The translations under genes and the position numbers were made by a program. Shown here in pieces: positions 16,363 to 25,938 of a stretch of DNA of 56,488 bases. The stretch's first letter is position 1; each line of letters begins with the position of its first letter. Location of the stretch: positions 1-56,488 of the forward strand of contig JAPLRF010000036.1 of the NCBI GenBank assembly GCA_026399315.1, written 5' to 3'. Source of the stretch: Gammaproteobacteria bacterium. GTDB taxonomy: Bacteria > Pseudomonadota > Gammaproteobacteria > Coxiellales > Coxiellaceae. Under the pieces are notes generated by a model. It saw nothing but the letters and a program-made list of their open reading frames with translations, was not told where the DNA came from and made no database searches.

Positions 16363-17478
16363 ATGACCGAGGCATTTGCATCTATCGAATCTACTCCGCA
16401 GGGCGAGTTATTGTTACTCAAGGGCAGCTGGTTAGTGGGCGATGTCAGTTTTGTAGATCAATGGATTCAAAAATTAATAGTCGATCCGCTTGATATCAAG
16501 TCAATTGATGCGCAAGCCATTACACAGATGGATACAGCAGGTGCCTATTTACTGTATACACTCAAGAAGAAAATAAATTCCAACATTGAAATCATTGGGT
16601 TGAAAGATAATTTTCATGCATTACTTAAGTTGGTTTCAAGCACATTGTCGCAAACAGAAAAACCTCGGGTCCCGCCTGCGCAACATGATTTTCTATATTG
16701 GGTTGGAAAAGCAGCTGTTGATATTTATCAACAAAGCAATTTAATGCTCGCCTTCTTAGGTGAAATATTTGAAAATTTTTTTCAAATTATGTTTAGCCCG
16801 GTACGATTACAGTGGCGTTCGATGATTCATGAAATCGATGTTGGTGGTTATCGTGGCTTGCCGATTATTGCGGTCATGATGTTTTTAATTGGGGTTGTGG
16901 TTGCATATCAGTTGGGTGTTCAACTGCGACTGTATGGTGCCGATGTTTACATGGTTGATTTGTCGGGTGTATCGATCTTGCGTGAATTTTCACCGCTGAT
17001 TTGTTCGGTGATTATTGCGGGGCGTACGAGCACATCATTTGCTGCCTTGCTGGGTACGATGAAAGTCAATGAAGAGATTGATGCCTTGCGCACAATGGGT
17101 ATGTCGCCGATTGATCGATTGGTTATCCCCAAAATATTGGGCTTATTGATCGCTTTGCCATTGTTGGTGGTGTGGGGCGATGTGTTTGGTTTGTTTGGCA
17201 GTATGGTCATGGCAAAAAGCATGGCCGGCATTAGTTTCCAAGCCTTTTTAGAACGCTTCAGGCAGGAAGTGGCTATTAAACATTTGTATATTGGATTGGT
17301 GAAAACCCCTGTGTTTGCGTTAATTATTGCAGGCATTGGTTGTTTTCAAGGATTTCAAGCGGAGGGCAGTGCGCAAAGCGTGGGTGAGCGCACCACAAAA
17401 GCCGCAGTGCAAGCGATCTTTTTAATTATTTTGGCGGATGGATTATTTTCGATATTATTTAATTGGCTGGATATATGA
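16363..17478 (+). CDS. mlaE: Mla-type ABC lipid transporter permease with N-terminal STAS domain
   Basis: 371 residues. About the first 110 resemble a STAS domain (IDAQAITQMDTAGAYLLYTLKKK), as in MlaB. The rest is the MlaE permease with about five membrane segments and the conserved GVVVAYQLGVQLRLYGADVY region and EIDALRTMGMSPIDRLVIPK coupling motif. So MlaB and MlaE functions are fused. First of four overlapping genes forming an MCE-type phospholipid transporter between inner and outer membranes. The stop overlaps the next start (ATGA). Confidence 0.93.
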   Translation: MTEAFASIESTPQGELLLLKGSWLVGDVSFVDQWIQKLIVDPLDIKSIDAQAITQMDTAGAYLLYTLKKKINSNIEIIGLKDNFHALLKLVSSTLSQTEKPRVPPAQHDFLYWVGKAAVDIYQQSNLMLAFLGEIFENFFQIMFSPVRLQWRSMIHEIDVGGYRGLPIIAVMMFLIGVVVAYQLGVQLRLYGADVYMVDLSGVSILREFSPLICSVIIAGRTSTSFAALLGTMKVNEEIDALRTMGMSPIDRLVIPKILGLLIALPLLVVWGDVFGLFGSMVMAKSMAGISFQAFLERFRQEVAIKHLYIGLVKTPVFALIIAGIGCFQGFQAEGSAQSVGERTTKAAVQAIFLIILADGLFSILFNWLDI

Positions 17479-18245
17479 TGTCCGATCTTATCGTTGATGT
17501 AAAACATTTGAAAAATTATTTTGGCGGCCATTGTGTGCATGAAGATATTAATTTTTCCATTAATCGCGGCGAAATTATTGCGATTATTGGCGGAAGTGGT
17601 TGCGGAAAAACCACTTTATTGCGTAGTATTTTACGATTGATGGAACCGACCGATGGATTTGTTTCTGTATTTGGAACTGATATTTTAAAAGCAAATGAAA
17701 AAGATTTCTTGGCTGTTCAGAAACGCTGGGGAGTGATGTTTCAGGGTGGTGCTTTATTCAGTTCACTAACCGTATTGGAAAATGTGATGTATGTTTTGAA
17801 TGAGCATGCTGCGCTGTCTTATCGTTCAAGAAAGGAATTGGCTAAATTAAAAATCAAAATGAGTGGATTGGAGTTAGATGCGGCCGATAAATATCCTTCT
17901 GAACTCAGTGGCGGTATGCGAAAACGTGCGGCGCTAGCGCGTGCAATTGCCTTGGATCCCGAATTGATTTTCTTGGATGAACCTACGGCTGGGCTTGATC
18001 CCAAAAGCGCGGGTGATTTAGATGATTTAATATTATCGATGCGTAAAAACCTTGGATTAACATTTGTGATGGTGACACATGATTTGGACACCTTATGGTA
18101 TGTGCCCGATCGCGTGATTTTTTTAGGCGAAGGTAAAGTATTGGCAGATGAACCGATGACAAGACTACATAAAAATACACATCCAATGATACAATCTTAT
18201 TTTAGCGGGCATCGCTCATCAAAAGAGGTGCGTCATGCAGAGTAA
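17475..18245 (+). CDS. mlaF: Mla-type ABC transporter ATP-binding protein
   Basis: 256 residues. Walker A GGSGCGKTT, Q-loop MFQGGALFSSLTV, ABC signature LSGGMRKRAALARAI, Walker B LIFLDEPTAGLDP and the H-loop MVTHDLDTLW, all with MlaF-type wording. ATPase of the lipid transporter. The ATG overlaps the permease stop by four bases; a second ATG follows at once. Confidence 0.95.
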   Translation: MMSDLIVDVKHLKNYFGGHCVHEDINFSINRGEIIAIIGGSGCGKTTLLRSILRLMEPTDGFVSVFGTDILKANEKDFLAVQKRWGVMFQGGALFSSLTVLENVMYVLNEHAALSYRSRKELAKLKIKMSGLELDAADKYPSELSGGMRKRAALARAIALDPELIFLDEPTAGLDPKSAGDLDDLILSMRKNLGLTFVMVTHDLDTLWYVPDRVIFLGEGKVLADEPMTRLHKNTHPMIQSYFSGHRSSKEVRHAE

Positions 18246-19164
18246 AGTGAATTATTCCGTTGTCGGTTTGTTTGTGATTGTGCTAACCAGTTTTTTTTTA
18301 GTGACTATTGTGTGGATGTCTACAATTGGTCACGGGAAAGAATTTAGCACTTATTTGGTTTATGTGCATGAAGACGTTACGGGTTTGAGCGTTCAAAGCC
18401 CCGTTCGATTCAATGGCGTGGGTGTCGGTTATGTTAAATCACTTGAATTAGACGATAAAAATCCGAAGTTAGTGAAATTGGTTTTACGGATTGAAAAACA
18501 TACGCCGATCACAACGAGTACTTATGCTATTTTAAATGCGCAAGGTGTAACCGGCGTGGTGTATGTAAATTTAAAAGCGGAAACAGAAACGGCACCCTTA
18601 TTAATATCAACCAATAATGAGCCATTCCCTGTTATTCCATCGCGTCCTTCATTGTTGATGCAGTTGAGTACAGTGCTGCCTGAAATCACAGCTGATATTC
18701 AAACCTTAAGCGGCAATGTCGCTCATGTGTTGGATGCAGAAAATCAGCAGTCAATAAAAGATTCGCTAAAGAATATTGCAACAGTAACCAAAACATTCGC
18801 AGATAATTCTGCTTCTTTTTCTCAATCAATGAACAGTATGAATACGGTGTTATCTAATGTTTCTAAAGCAAGCGATGGCTTTCCAAATGCCATGAAAGAA
18901 TTAAATCAAACATTGGCTTCTGTTAATCAATTGTCAGGACAGATGAAAAAAACATCAAAAAAAATTAGCAATACTATGCAAAGCGGTGAGATGGTCATTC
19001 ATAATTTTTCAAATCAAATTGTTCCTAATGCGCAGCAGGCATTGTCTAATTTGTCACATGCAACGCAAAGTGTGCAGCAACTCACGGATGAATTACAACG
19101 CGATCCTAGTATGTTAGTGCGTGGAAAAGCACCCGCCGCATTGGGACCAGGAGAAAAACAATGA
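18235..19164 (+). CDS. mlaD: MCE-domain substrate-binding protein of the Mla-type transporter
   Basis: 309 residues. One N-terminal membrane anchor (about 8-28), then a single MCE domain (FSTYLVYVHEDVTGLSVQSP, then VRFNGVGVGYVKSLELD to about 120). After it comes a long helical, Ser/Asn/Gln-rich C-terminal part of about 170 residues, longer than in E. coli MlaD (183 in all) and more like PqiB/LetB or plant TGD2 tails. It sits in the periplasm and carries lipid between the membranes. Starts 11 bases inside the ATPase gene. Confidence 0.92.
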   Translation: MQSKVNYSVVGLFVIVLTSFFLVTIVWMSTIGHGKEFSTYLVYVHEDVTGLSVQSPVRFNGVGVGYVKSLELDDKNPKLVKLVLRIEKHTPITTSTYAILNAQGVTGVVYVNLKAETETAPLLISTNNEPFPVIPSRPSLLMQLSTVLPEITADIQTLSGNVAHVLDAENQQSIKDSLKNIATVTKTFADNSASFSQSMNSMNTVLSNVSKASDGFPNAMKELNQTLASVNQLSGQMKKTSKKISNTMQSGEMVIHNFSNQIVPNAQQALSNLSHATQSVQQLTDELQRDPSMLVRGKAPAALGPGEKQ

Positions 19165-19772
19165 GGGTATTATTATTGGTTGCATGTCTTATATTAATTT
19201 CGGGTTGTTCGATATTGCCGCCGCTAAAAACAACACCCTCTTCAACGTATACGATTATGCAATGGCCCCAAAATACGGCAAAAAAATCTACTGTGAAGCA
19301 AGGTGTAGTCAATAAAACTCTCTTGGTGACAACGCCGATTGCCTTGCCGGGGTACGCTTCATCAAGAATGATTTATGTTACCGTCCCATATCAATTAAGA
19401 ACATTTTCAGATCATTTTTGGGTCGCGCCGCCAGCAGAATTATTACTGCCATTGATCGCAAATCACTTACAAGCAATGCATTATTTCCAAGCGGTAGTCA
19501 CTTCCCCTTTTACGGGCTCAGCTAATGTGCAATTAAATACGAAGTTACTCACTTTGCAGCAAGAGTTTTTGCAGCCCATCAGTCAGGTACGTTTGGTGAT
19601 TGAGGCGACCCTGGTAAATACGACAACTGGCCAAGTAATAGCAAGTCAACTTTTCACTGTGATTGTTAAAGCACCGGGTGATAATCCTTACTCTGGCGTG
19701 TTAGCAACAAATGAAGCAGCAAATCAAGTAGTTAGGCAGATTGGGGCTTTTGTTGTAAAATCAGTTCATTGA
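19161..19772 (+). CDS. ABC-type transport auxiliary lipoprotein (PqiC-like)
   Basis: 203 residues. Lipoprotein signal ending LISGCS (lipid-bearing Cys about 16). The mature part contains YASSRMIYVTVPYQLRTFSD, a strong match to the ABC_trans_aux/PqiC family (a SRIL/SRMI block, then RYAxWA/RTFSDHFWV). This outer-membrane-facing lipoprotein takes the place of MlaC in many MCE operons. ATGA overlap with the MCE gene; last gene of the operon. Confidence 0.88.
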   Translation: MRVLLLVACLILISGCSILPPLKTTPSSTYTIMQWPQNTAKKSTVKQGVVNKTLLVTTPIALPGYASSRMIYVTVPYQLRTFSDHFWVAPPAELLLPLIANHLQAMHYFQAVVTSPFTGSANVQLNTKLLTLQQEFLQPISQVRLVIEATLVNTTTGQVIASQLFTVIVKAPGDNPYSGVLATNEAANQVVRQIGAFVVKSVH

Positions 19773-19827
19773 TCTGAAAAACGCTTGTCAACCAAGGCGA
19801 TATGGTGTTCAATAGTCGGCTTTATTA

Positions 19828-19909
19828 GCGAAAGTGGCGGAATTGGTAGACGCACTGGATTTAGGTTCCAGCGGGGTAACCCGTGAGAGTTCGAGTCTCT
19901 CCTTTCGTA
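19828..19909 (+). tRNA. tRNA-Leu (anticodon TAG)
   Basis: 82 nt with a long variable arm. Acceptor GCGAAAG pairs with CTTTCGT (terminal G-U). Anticodon arm CTGGA-TTTAGGT-TCCAG gives TAG. No encoded CCA. It sits 38 bases upstream of tig, a common arrangement. Confidence 0.95.
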
Positions 19910-19947
19910 ATTATTTTTTCAATTACAGGCCAGAGGTAATATTTTCC

Positions 19948-21261
19948 ATGACAACAAATCTAGAGCAATTAGAAGGTTTAAAAAGACAATTCAAAGTAAC
20001 TGTTTCTGCTGAAGATCTTAAAAAAGCGTATCAAAAAAAAATAGCAGAGGTTTCTAGTAAGGCGTCAATTAAAGGATTTCGTCCTGGGAAAGTGCCTGCT
20101 CATGTTGTTGAGCAAAAGTTTGGTCGTGGTATTTTACATGAAGCAGCCGCTGAATTGATTGATTCGTCTTTCAAAAAAGAAGCGAACAATATTAAAATTG
20201 CCGGCATGCCCCACATTGATTTTGATCATGAGGCATTAAAGCTGGAAGAATCATTTCACTACACAGCTCAATTTGAAGTTTATCCTGAAGTAACATTAAA
20301 AGACCTAACAGATATTGAAATAGAATCCGCAGCCGGTGATGTCAGTGATGATGATGTGAGTAGTATGCTGGTTAAACTGCGTACGCAACACGCAGAACGC
20401 GTCTCGGTTGATCGTGCAGCAAAATTGGGTGACCGTTTGACGATCGATTTTGACGGTACGATGGATGGTAAACCATTAGAGCAAGGCAGCGCAAAGGCTT
20501 CAAAATTAGAATTGGGCTCAAACAGCATGATTCCCGGTTTTGAAGATGGCTTAATTGGTGCGAAAAAAGATGACAAAATCACTTTAAATATCTCTTTTCC
20601 AACGGAATACCATGTCGAAACATTGCGCGGTAAACCAGTGTCATTTGCAGTGACTGTTCATGAAATTGAGGAACCAAAATTACCTGCTTTAGATGATGCT
20701 TTTGCTGAAAAGGTAGGGGTGAAAGAAGGTTTGGATGCGTTAAAAAAGCAAATCAAAGAAAAAATGCAGTTGGAATTGAACGAAACGGCACATGCAAACG
20801 TGAAGCGCATTGTTTTGGACAAGCTGATGGGCTTGAATCCAATTGACGTACCTGTAGCGCTGATTGATGCTGAAGTTGAACATTTGCAAAATATGACACG
20901 TCAGCAAATTCGTCAATATCGCCCTGAACTATCTGATGCAGACATTAAAAAATTTCCCTTGGAGCGTGAACCTTATCTTGAAGATGCTAAAAAGCGTGTT
21001 GTTTTGGGTTTGCTCTTGGCAGAAGTGATTAAGAACGCTGAAATCAAAGTAGATAATAAGAAAGTGGAAGAACGCTTAAAAGAAATGGCTGCTCGCTATG
21101 GCAATGTAGATGAAATTCTGCCTATCATTATGAAAAATAAACATATGATTGCAGATGTTGAGGCTTATGTGCTCGAGGAATCAGCAATTCAGACCTTGCT
21201 TGGCAAAGCCCGTGTTCTTGAAACGAAAAAAAGTTATGATGCTATTATGAATGCGAAGTAA
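19948..21261 (+). CDS. tig: Trigger factor
   Basis: Ribosome-bound chaperone with prolyl isomerase activity. 437 residues (E. coli 432). N-terminal ribosome-binding domain with the signature GFRPGKVP (about residues 43-50), FKBP-type PPIase domain around 150-245 (RLTIDFDGTMDGKP, then FEDGLIG), and the helical C-terminal cradle. The frame is open through the tRNA upstream, but AGAGGT before the ATG at 19948 and the family N terminus fix the start. Followed by clpP, clpX and lon, the classical order. Confidence 0.97.
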   Translation: MTTNLEQLEGLKRQFKVTVSAEDLKKAYQKKIAEVSSKASIKGFRPGKVPAHVVEQKFGRGILHEAAAELIDSSFKKEANNIKIAGMPHIDFDHEALKLEESFHYTAQFEVYPEVTLKDLTDIEIESAAGDVSDDDVSSMLVKLRTQHAERVSVDRAAKLGDRLTIDFDGTMDGKPLEQGSAKASKLELGSNSMIPGFEDGLIGAKKDDKITLNISFPTEYHVETLRGKPVSFAVTVHEIEEPKLPALDDAFAEKVGVKEGLDALKKQIKEKMQLELNETAHANVKRIVLDKLMGLNPIDVPVALIDAEVEHLQNMTRQQIRQYRPELSDADIKKFPLEREPYLEDAKKRVVLGLLLAEVIKNAEIKVDNKKVEERLKEMAARYGNVDEILPIIMKNKHMIADVEAYVLEESAIQTLLGKARVLETKKSYDAIMNAK

Positions 21262-21270
21262 GCTTCAGAA

Positions 21271-21290
21271 GTGGGGGTGGTAGCCCTCAC
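21271..21290. repeat. R1 hairpin repeat, copy C (GGTA loop)
   Basis: 8-bp stem (GTGGGGGT with GCCCTCAC, two G-U pairs) around GGTA, followed by GCGAATAAACAA. It sits 9 bases after the tig stop, the same spacing as copy B has after clpA. Confidence 0.7.
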
Positions 21291-21347
21291 GCGAATAAAC
21301 AATAAGCCCACAGATACACGATAAATTACAATAAAAAGGACCCTCTC

Positions 21348-21953
21348 ATGAACGAACTCAACAACTATTTAGTCCCTATGGTCGTCGAACAAAGCGGTCG
21401 TGGCGAGCGTGCATATGATATCTACTCGCGTCTTTTAAAAGACCGCATTATTTTCTTGGTCGGTCCAATTGAAGAAAACACAGCAAACCTCATTGTCGCC
21501 CAAATGCTTTTTCTTGAGTCTGAAAATCCAGAAAAAGAAATCTCATTGTACATTAATTCACCCGGCGGCGTTGTGACAGCGGGCATGGCAATTTACGATA
21601 CAATGCAATTTATTAAACCGGATATTCGCACGCTCTGTATTGGCCAGGCAGCGAGTATGGCATCGTTATTATTGACAGCGGGAACGGCTGGTAAAAGGCA
21701 TTGTTTGCCACACTCAACGGTGATGATTCATCAAGTGTTGGGTGGTTACCAAGGTCAAGGTACGGACATTCAAATCCATGCAAAAGAAACGCAGCGTATC
21801 AGTGATATGCTGTCGCATATCCTGGCAAAACATACTGGAAAATCTTTTGATGAAATTCAAAAAGACACGAATCGTGATAACTTCATGTCTGCCACTGAAA
21901 CTAAAAATTATGGCTTAATCGATTCCATTTTAACTGAACGAGACAGTAAATAA
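21348..21953 (+). CDS. clpP: ATP-dependent Clp protease proteolytic subunit
   Basis: Serine peptidase barrel partner of ClpX and ClpA. 201 residues. Catalytic triad: Ser near 103 in [10 protein letters not shown], His near 128 in [12 protein letters not shown], Asp near 177 in [10 protein letters not shown]. The N terminus ([20 protein letters not shown]) has the usual processing region. AAAAAGGA before the ATG. Separated from clpX by a 150-base gap that holds a tandem repeat. Confidence 0.98.
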   Translation: MNELNNYLVPMVVEQSGRGERAYDIYSRLLKDRIIFLVGPIEENTANLIVAQMLFLESENPEKEISLYINSPGGVVTAGMAIYDTMQFIKPDIRTLCIGQAASMASLLLTAGTAGKRHCLPHSTVMIHQVLGGYQGQGTDIQIHAKETQRISDMLSHILAKHTGKSFDEIQKDTNRDNFMSATETKNYGLIDSILTERDSK

Positions 21954-21974
21954 ACGCTTGAGGAGAGATCTCAG

Positions 21975-22073
21975 AGCCCCGAGCGTCAGCGAGTGGGAGC
22001 TTAAAATAGCCCCGAGCGTCAGAGAGTAGGAGCTTAAAATAGCCCTGAGCGTCAGCGAACATAAGCCTCAAAG
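21975..22073. repeat. R2: three tandem 33-bp repeats between clpP and clpX
   Basis: Three head-to-tail units of 33 bases beginning AGCCCCGAGCGTCAGCGAG; units 1 and 2 differ at a few bases and unit 3 is more diverged. A related single piece (CCCTGACCGTCAGCGAATGG) lies after clpX at 23364-23383. Units have no unique spacers, so this is not CRISPR. The repeat is in the likely clpP-clpX transcript. Confidence 0.75.
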
Positions 22074-22103
22074 TTCGACATTAAATTTTAAGAAGGTGTT
22101 TTC

Positions 22104-23357
22104 ATGACTGAAACTAAAAAACCCGAAACGCTATATTGTTCTTTCTGCGGAAAAAGCCAGCATGAAGTTAAAAAATTAATTGCCGGCCCTTCTGTATTTG
22201 TTTGTAATGAATGCGTGCATCTCTGCAATGAAATAATTCGAGAAGAAGAATTAACAGAAGTTGCCGTTCCTGAGAAAAAAAAATTACCTAGCCCAAAAGA
22301 ATTGCATGCGCAATTAGATCAGTATGTCGTGGGTCAAGAGGATGCAAAAAAAATATTATCAGTTGCTGTCTATAATCATTATAAGCGGCTGCAGCATCGC
22401 ACATCGAAAGATGAAGTAGAGTTAACCAAAAGCAATATTTTGTTCATTGGACCAACAGGATCAGGAAAAACACTGTTAGCGCAAACCTTAGCGCGTATTT
22501 TGAATGTGCCTTTTGCCATCGCAGATGCCACAACGCTCACTGAAGCGGGATATGTTGGTGAAGACGTTGAAAATATCGTTCAAAAATTATTACAAAAATG
22601 TAATTACGATGTTGAAAAAGCGCAAACGGGTATTATTTATATAGACGAAATTGATAAAATCGCCCGTAAGTCCGACAGCCCCTCTTTAACGCGAGACGTT
22701 TCAGGTGAAGGTGTGCAACAAGCGCTATTGAAATTGATTGAAGGCACTGTTGCTGCTATTCCACCACAGGGTGGCCGAAAACATCCACAGCAAGAATATT
22801 TGCAGGTTGATACAACTAACATTTTATTTATTTGCGGCGGTGCATTTGCAGACCTTGATAAAATTGTTCAGCAAAGAACAGATGAAAGCGGCATTGGTTT
22901 TGCGGCAACCGTAAAAACAAAAGAAAAAACATCTGTTAACAATATTATTAAGAAAGTTGAAAATCAGGATTTAATAAAATATGGCTTAATTCCTGAGTTT
23001 GTTGGTCGTTTGCCGGTTATTTCAGTGCTAGATGAACTCGATGAAATAGCATTGCTCGCTATTTTAACGCAGCCAAAAAACGCCTTGACGAAACAATACA
23101 AGAAATTATTTGAATTTGAAGGTGTGAGTGTTGAATTCCGTGATGATGCATTGCAGGAAATCGCTAAAAAAGCGATTGAGCGGAAGTCAGGAGCGCGTGG
23201 TTTGCGTTCTATCGTCGAACATGCTTTATTAGATGTTATGTATGAAATCCCATCTCTTTCCGGATTGAAACAAGTTGTTGTTGATGCTGGTGTTATAAAA
23301 GAAAAATCAAAACCATTGTATATTTATGAAGGCGACGATCAAAAAACGGGTTCTTAG
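22104..23357 (+). CDS. clpX: ATP-dependent Clp protease ATP-binding subunit ClpX
   Basis: AAA+ unfoldase for ClpP. 417 residues. N-terminal C4 zinc finger (Cys 12, 15, 34, 37), Walker A GPTGSGKT near 116-123, Walker [13 protein letters not shown], the ClpP-docking IGF in ESGIGFAAT, and the arginine-finger region [21 protein letters not shown] before the ATG. The stop codon lies in the loop of a hairpin. Confidence 0.98.
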   Translation: MTETKKPETLYCSFCGKSQHEVKKLIAGPSVFVCNECVHLCNEIIREEELTEVAVPEKKKLPSPKELHAQLDQYVVGQEDAKKILSVAVYNHYKRLQHRTSKDEVELTKSNILFIGPTGSGKTLLAQTLARILNVPFAIADATTLTEAGYVGEDVENIVQKLLQKCNYDVEKAQTGIIYIDEIDKIARKSDSPSLTRDVSGEGVQQALLKLIEGTVAAIPPQGGRKHPQQEYLQVDTTNILFICGGAFADLDKIVQQRTDESGIGFAATVKTKEKTSVNNIIKKVENQDLIKYGLIPEFVGRLPVISVLDELDEIALLAILTQPKNALTKQYKKLFEFEGVSVEFRDDALQEIAKKAIERKSGARGLRSIVEHALLDVMYEIPSLSGLKQVVVDAGVIKEKSKPLYIYEGDDQKTGS

Positions 23358-23366
23358 TTCAGAACC
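23347..23366 (+). terminator. Hairpin around the clpX stop codon
   Basis: GGGTTCT and AGAACCC form a perfect 7-bp stem with the clpX TAG in the loop. No T-run follows, so it is not a standard terminator; it may protect the transcript end or influence clpX-lon coupling. An R2 fragment begins at its right arm. Confidence 0.35.
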
Positions 23367-23436
23367 CTGACCGTCAGCGAATGGAACCAGGTGTAGGCAT
23401 TGCTTACACTGAAATATCAAACAACAGGAGATCTTC

Positions 23437-25938
23437 ATGGCAAAGGCCCCAAAGAAATCACCCAAAGTCGATCTCAACAATAAATTAATCTTGCCCTTAA
23501 TCCCTTTGCGCGATGTCGTTGTTTATCCACACATGGTGATCCCACTTTTTGTTGGACGTCCTGAGTCAATTAAAGCGCTAGAATTAGCGATGGAAAAAGA
23601 TAAGCGTGTCGTGTTGGTTGCGCAAAAAAATGCTGCAATTGACGTGCCAACACAAGATGATTTATTTTCAGTTGGTGCGGTTGCCACTATTTTACAGATG
23701 CTGCGTTTACCTGACGGTACAGTCAAAGTATTGATTGAAGGTGTGTCACGTGCACGCATCCTTGGTTTTGTTTCAGATCAGGCTTTTATGCAAGCAGGAT
23801 TGGATATTTACGAAGAGCCAGTTCTCGAAGAAGAACCAGAAATTACTGTAATTATGCGTAATATCGTTACGCAGTTTGAGCAGCTCGTAAAGGCCAATAA
23901 AAAAATCCCCCCTGAATTAATTACCTCTGTTCGTAATATTAAAGCACCCTCGCATTTCATTGATAGTGTTGCCGCGCATTTAACGGTGAGCATTGATTCA
24001 CGGCAAACAATATTGGCTGCGTTTGATGTAAAGGAACGCCTCACCTTATTGAATAATTTAATTGGGCAAGAGTTGGAATTGTTGGAAGTTGAAAAAAATG
24101 TGCAGGGCCGTGTAAAAACACAAGTTGAAAAAAATCAACGTCAATATTACTTGAGCGAGAAATTAAAAGCGATCCAACAGGAGCTAGGTGAGTTGGATGA
24201 AGGTAGTGCCGATGAATTTAAAGTTATCGAAAAGAATATCGAAATTGCCAGCATGCCAAAAGAAGCGATGGACAAAGCAAAATCAGAATTAGCAAAATTA
24301 CGTGCGATGCCACCGATGTCTGCGGAAGCAACTGTTTCGCGTAATTTCTTAGAGGCTTTGTTGCAAGTGCCTTGGAAAGAAACTTCCAAAATTAACGTTG
24401 ACTTGACTGCTGCAGAGAAAATTCTCGAAGCGGATCATTACGGTCTGAAAGAAGTTAAAGAACGTATTCTGGAATATTTGGCGGTTCAGTTACGTGTTAA
24501 AAAATTGAAGGGCCCTATTTTGTGTTTGGTTGGTCCGCCGGGGGTGGGTAAAACATCTCTAGGGCAATCCATTGCAAATGCCACTGGTCGAGAATTTGCG
24601 CGCATTGCCTTGGGCGGTATTCGTGATGAAGCGGAAATCCGCGGTCATCGCCGTACTTACATTGGTGCTATGCCAGGAAAAATTATTCAACGTATGATTC
24701 GCGCAAAAGTGCGCAATCCACTTTTTATGCTAGACGAAGTGGATAAAATGGCGATGGATTTTCGGGGTGATCCTGCATCTGCTTTGCTGGAAGTTTTGGA
24801 TCCCGAGCAAAACTCTAAATTTAACGATCATTATTTAGAAGTGGATTATGATTTGTCTGATGTGATGTTTATTGCAACCGCCAATTCACTTAATATCCCG
24901 CCCGCTTTATTGGATAGAATGGAAGTGATTCGTTTGCCGGGTTATACCGAAGAAGAGAAATTACATATCGCAGAGCGTTATTTAATTCCGCGTCAGGTTG
25001 AACAAACAGGCTTAAAAGCCAGTGAAATTCATTTCTCCGAATCTTCAGTTCGCGAAATTATCCGCAGTTATACACGTGAAGCAGGTGTGCGTAGCTTGGA
25101 ACGTCAAATTGCAAAAATCTGTCGCAAAGTAGTCCGTGCCGCAGTAACAGAGGTCAAAAGTAAAAAAGGCAGTAAATTAGCAAAATGCAGCAAAATTACC
25201 ATCAGCAACCTTGAGAAATATCTGGGTGTGATCAGATATCGTTACGGCTTGGCGGAAGTAAAAGATCAGGTCGGTCAAGTAACTGGATTGGCGTGGACAG
25301 AAGTTGGTGGCGAATTGTTGACGATCGAAGCGCAGGTAGTTGCAGGAAAAGGGAAGTTATTGCATACCGGCAGTTTAGGTGAGGTGATGAAGGAATCAAT
25401 TAATGCTGCGATGACAGTTGTGCGCAGTAGAGCGCCCATGCTTGGCATTGAAGATAATTACTTTCAAGAAAATGATTTTCACGTGCATGTGCCTGAAGGG
25501 GCAACACCAAAAGATGGTCCGAGTGCGGGAGCAGGTATGTGTGTTGCGCTAATTTCTGCAATTACACATATTCCTGTTCATGCCAGTGTCGCAATGACAG
25601 GTGAAATTACGCTGCGCGGTGAAGTATTGCCAATCGGCGGCTTAAAAGAAAAATTATTGGCTGCTTTGCGTGGCGAAATCAAAACAGTCATTATTCCATT
25701 AGAAAACAAACGCGATTTAAAAGAAATTCCAAAAGAAGTCCTGGAAGGTTTAACAATCCATCCTGTACGCTGGATTGATGAAGTGCTTCAAATTGCGCTA
25801 GAGCGTTTACCGATTTCATCGACTAATGATGCCACTACAAAAAAGATCTCCAAAAGTGAATTAAAGCGGAAGCGGGAGCGACCGCATAATCTGAACAAAA
25901 AAACCAAGTCGGGTAAATCAAAACATGCCACGCACTGA
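23437..25938 (+). CDS. lon: ATP-dependent protease Lon
   Basis: Homo-hexameric AAA+ serine protease for damaged and regulatory proteins. 833 residues against 784 in E. coli. N-terminal substrate domain ([20 protein letters not shown]), Walker A GPPGVGKT near 366, Walker [11 protein letters not shown], and the catalytic Ser in [10 protein letters not shown] (about 696) with the Lys in [10 protein letters not shown] (about 739). The extra length is a Lys/Arg-rich C-terminal tail of about 40 residues with no partner in E. coli Lon. A strong CAGGAG precedes the ATG. The end overlaps the pmbA start by 14 bases. Confidence 0.97.
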   Translation: MAKAPKKSPKVDLNNKLILPLIPLRDVVVYPHMVIPLFVGRPESIKALELAMEKDKRVVLVAQKNAAIDVPTQDDLFSVGAVATILQMLRLPDGTVKVLIEGVSRARILGFVSDQAFMQAGLDIYEEPVLEEEPEITVIMRNIVTQFEQLVKANKKIPPELITSVRNIKAPSHFIDSVAAHLTVSIDSRQTILAAFDVKERLTLLNNLIGQELELLEVEKNVQGRVKTQVEKNQRQYYLSEKLKAIQQELGELDEGSADEFKVIEKNIEIASMPKEAMDKAKSELAKLRAMPPMSAEATVSRNFLEALLQVPWKETSKINVDLTAAEKILEADHYGLKEVKERILEYLAVQLRVKKLKGPILCLVGPPGVGKTSLGQSIANATGREFARIALGGIRDEAEIRGHRRTYIGAMPGKIIQRMIRAKVRNPLFMLDEVDKMAMDFRGDPASALLEVLDPEQNSKFNDHYLEVDYDLSDVMFIATANSLNIPPALLDRMEVIRLPGYTEEEKLHIAERYLIPRQVEQTGLKASEIHFSESSVREIIRSYTREAGVRSLERQIAKICRKVVRAAVTEVKSKKGSKLAKCSKITISNLEKYLGVIRYRYGLAEVKDQVGQVTGLAWTEVGGELLTIEAQVVAGKGKLLHTGSLGEVMKESINAAMTVVRSRAPMLGIEDNYFQENDFHVHVPEGATPKDGPSAGAGMCVALISAITHIPVHASVAMTGEITLRGEVLPIGGLKEKLLAALRGEIKTVIIPLENKRDLKEIPKEVLEGLTIHPVRWIDEVLQIALERLPISSTNDATTKKISKSELKRKRERPHNLNKKTKSGKSKHATH

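Noticed and set aside
16947..17336. 129-codon minus-strand frame inside mlaE
   Set aside because: Antisense to the conserved permease core.
21975..22073. Regular 33-bp repeats suggesting a CRISPR array
   Set aside because: Units are directly adjacent with no unique spacers, and no cas genes are near.
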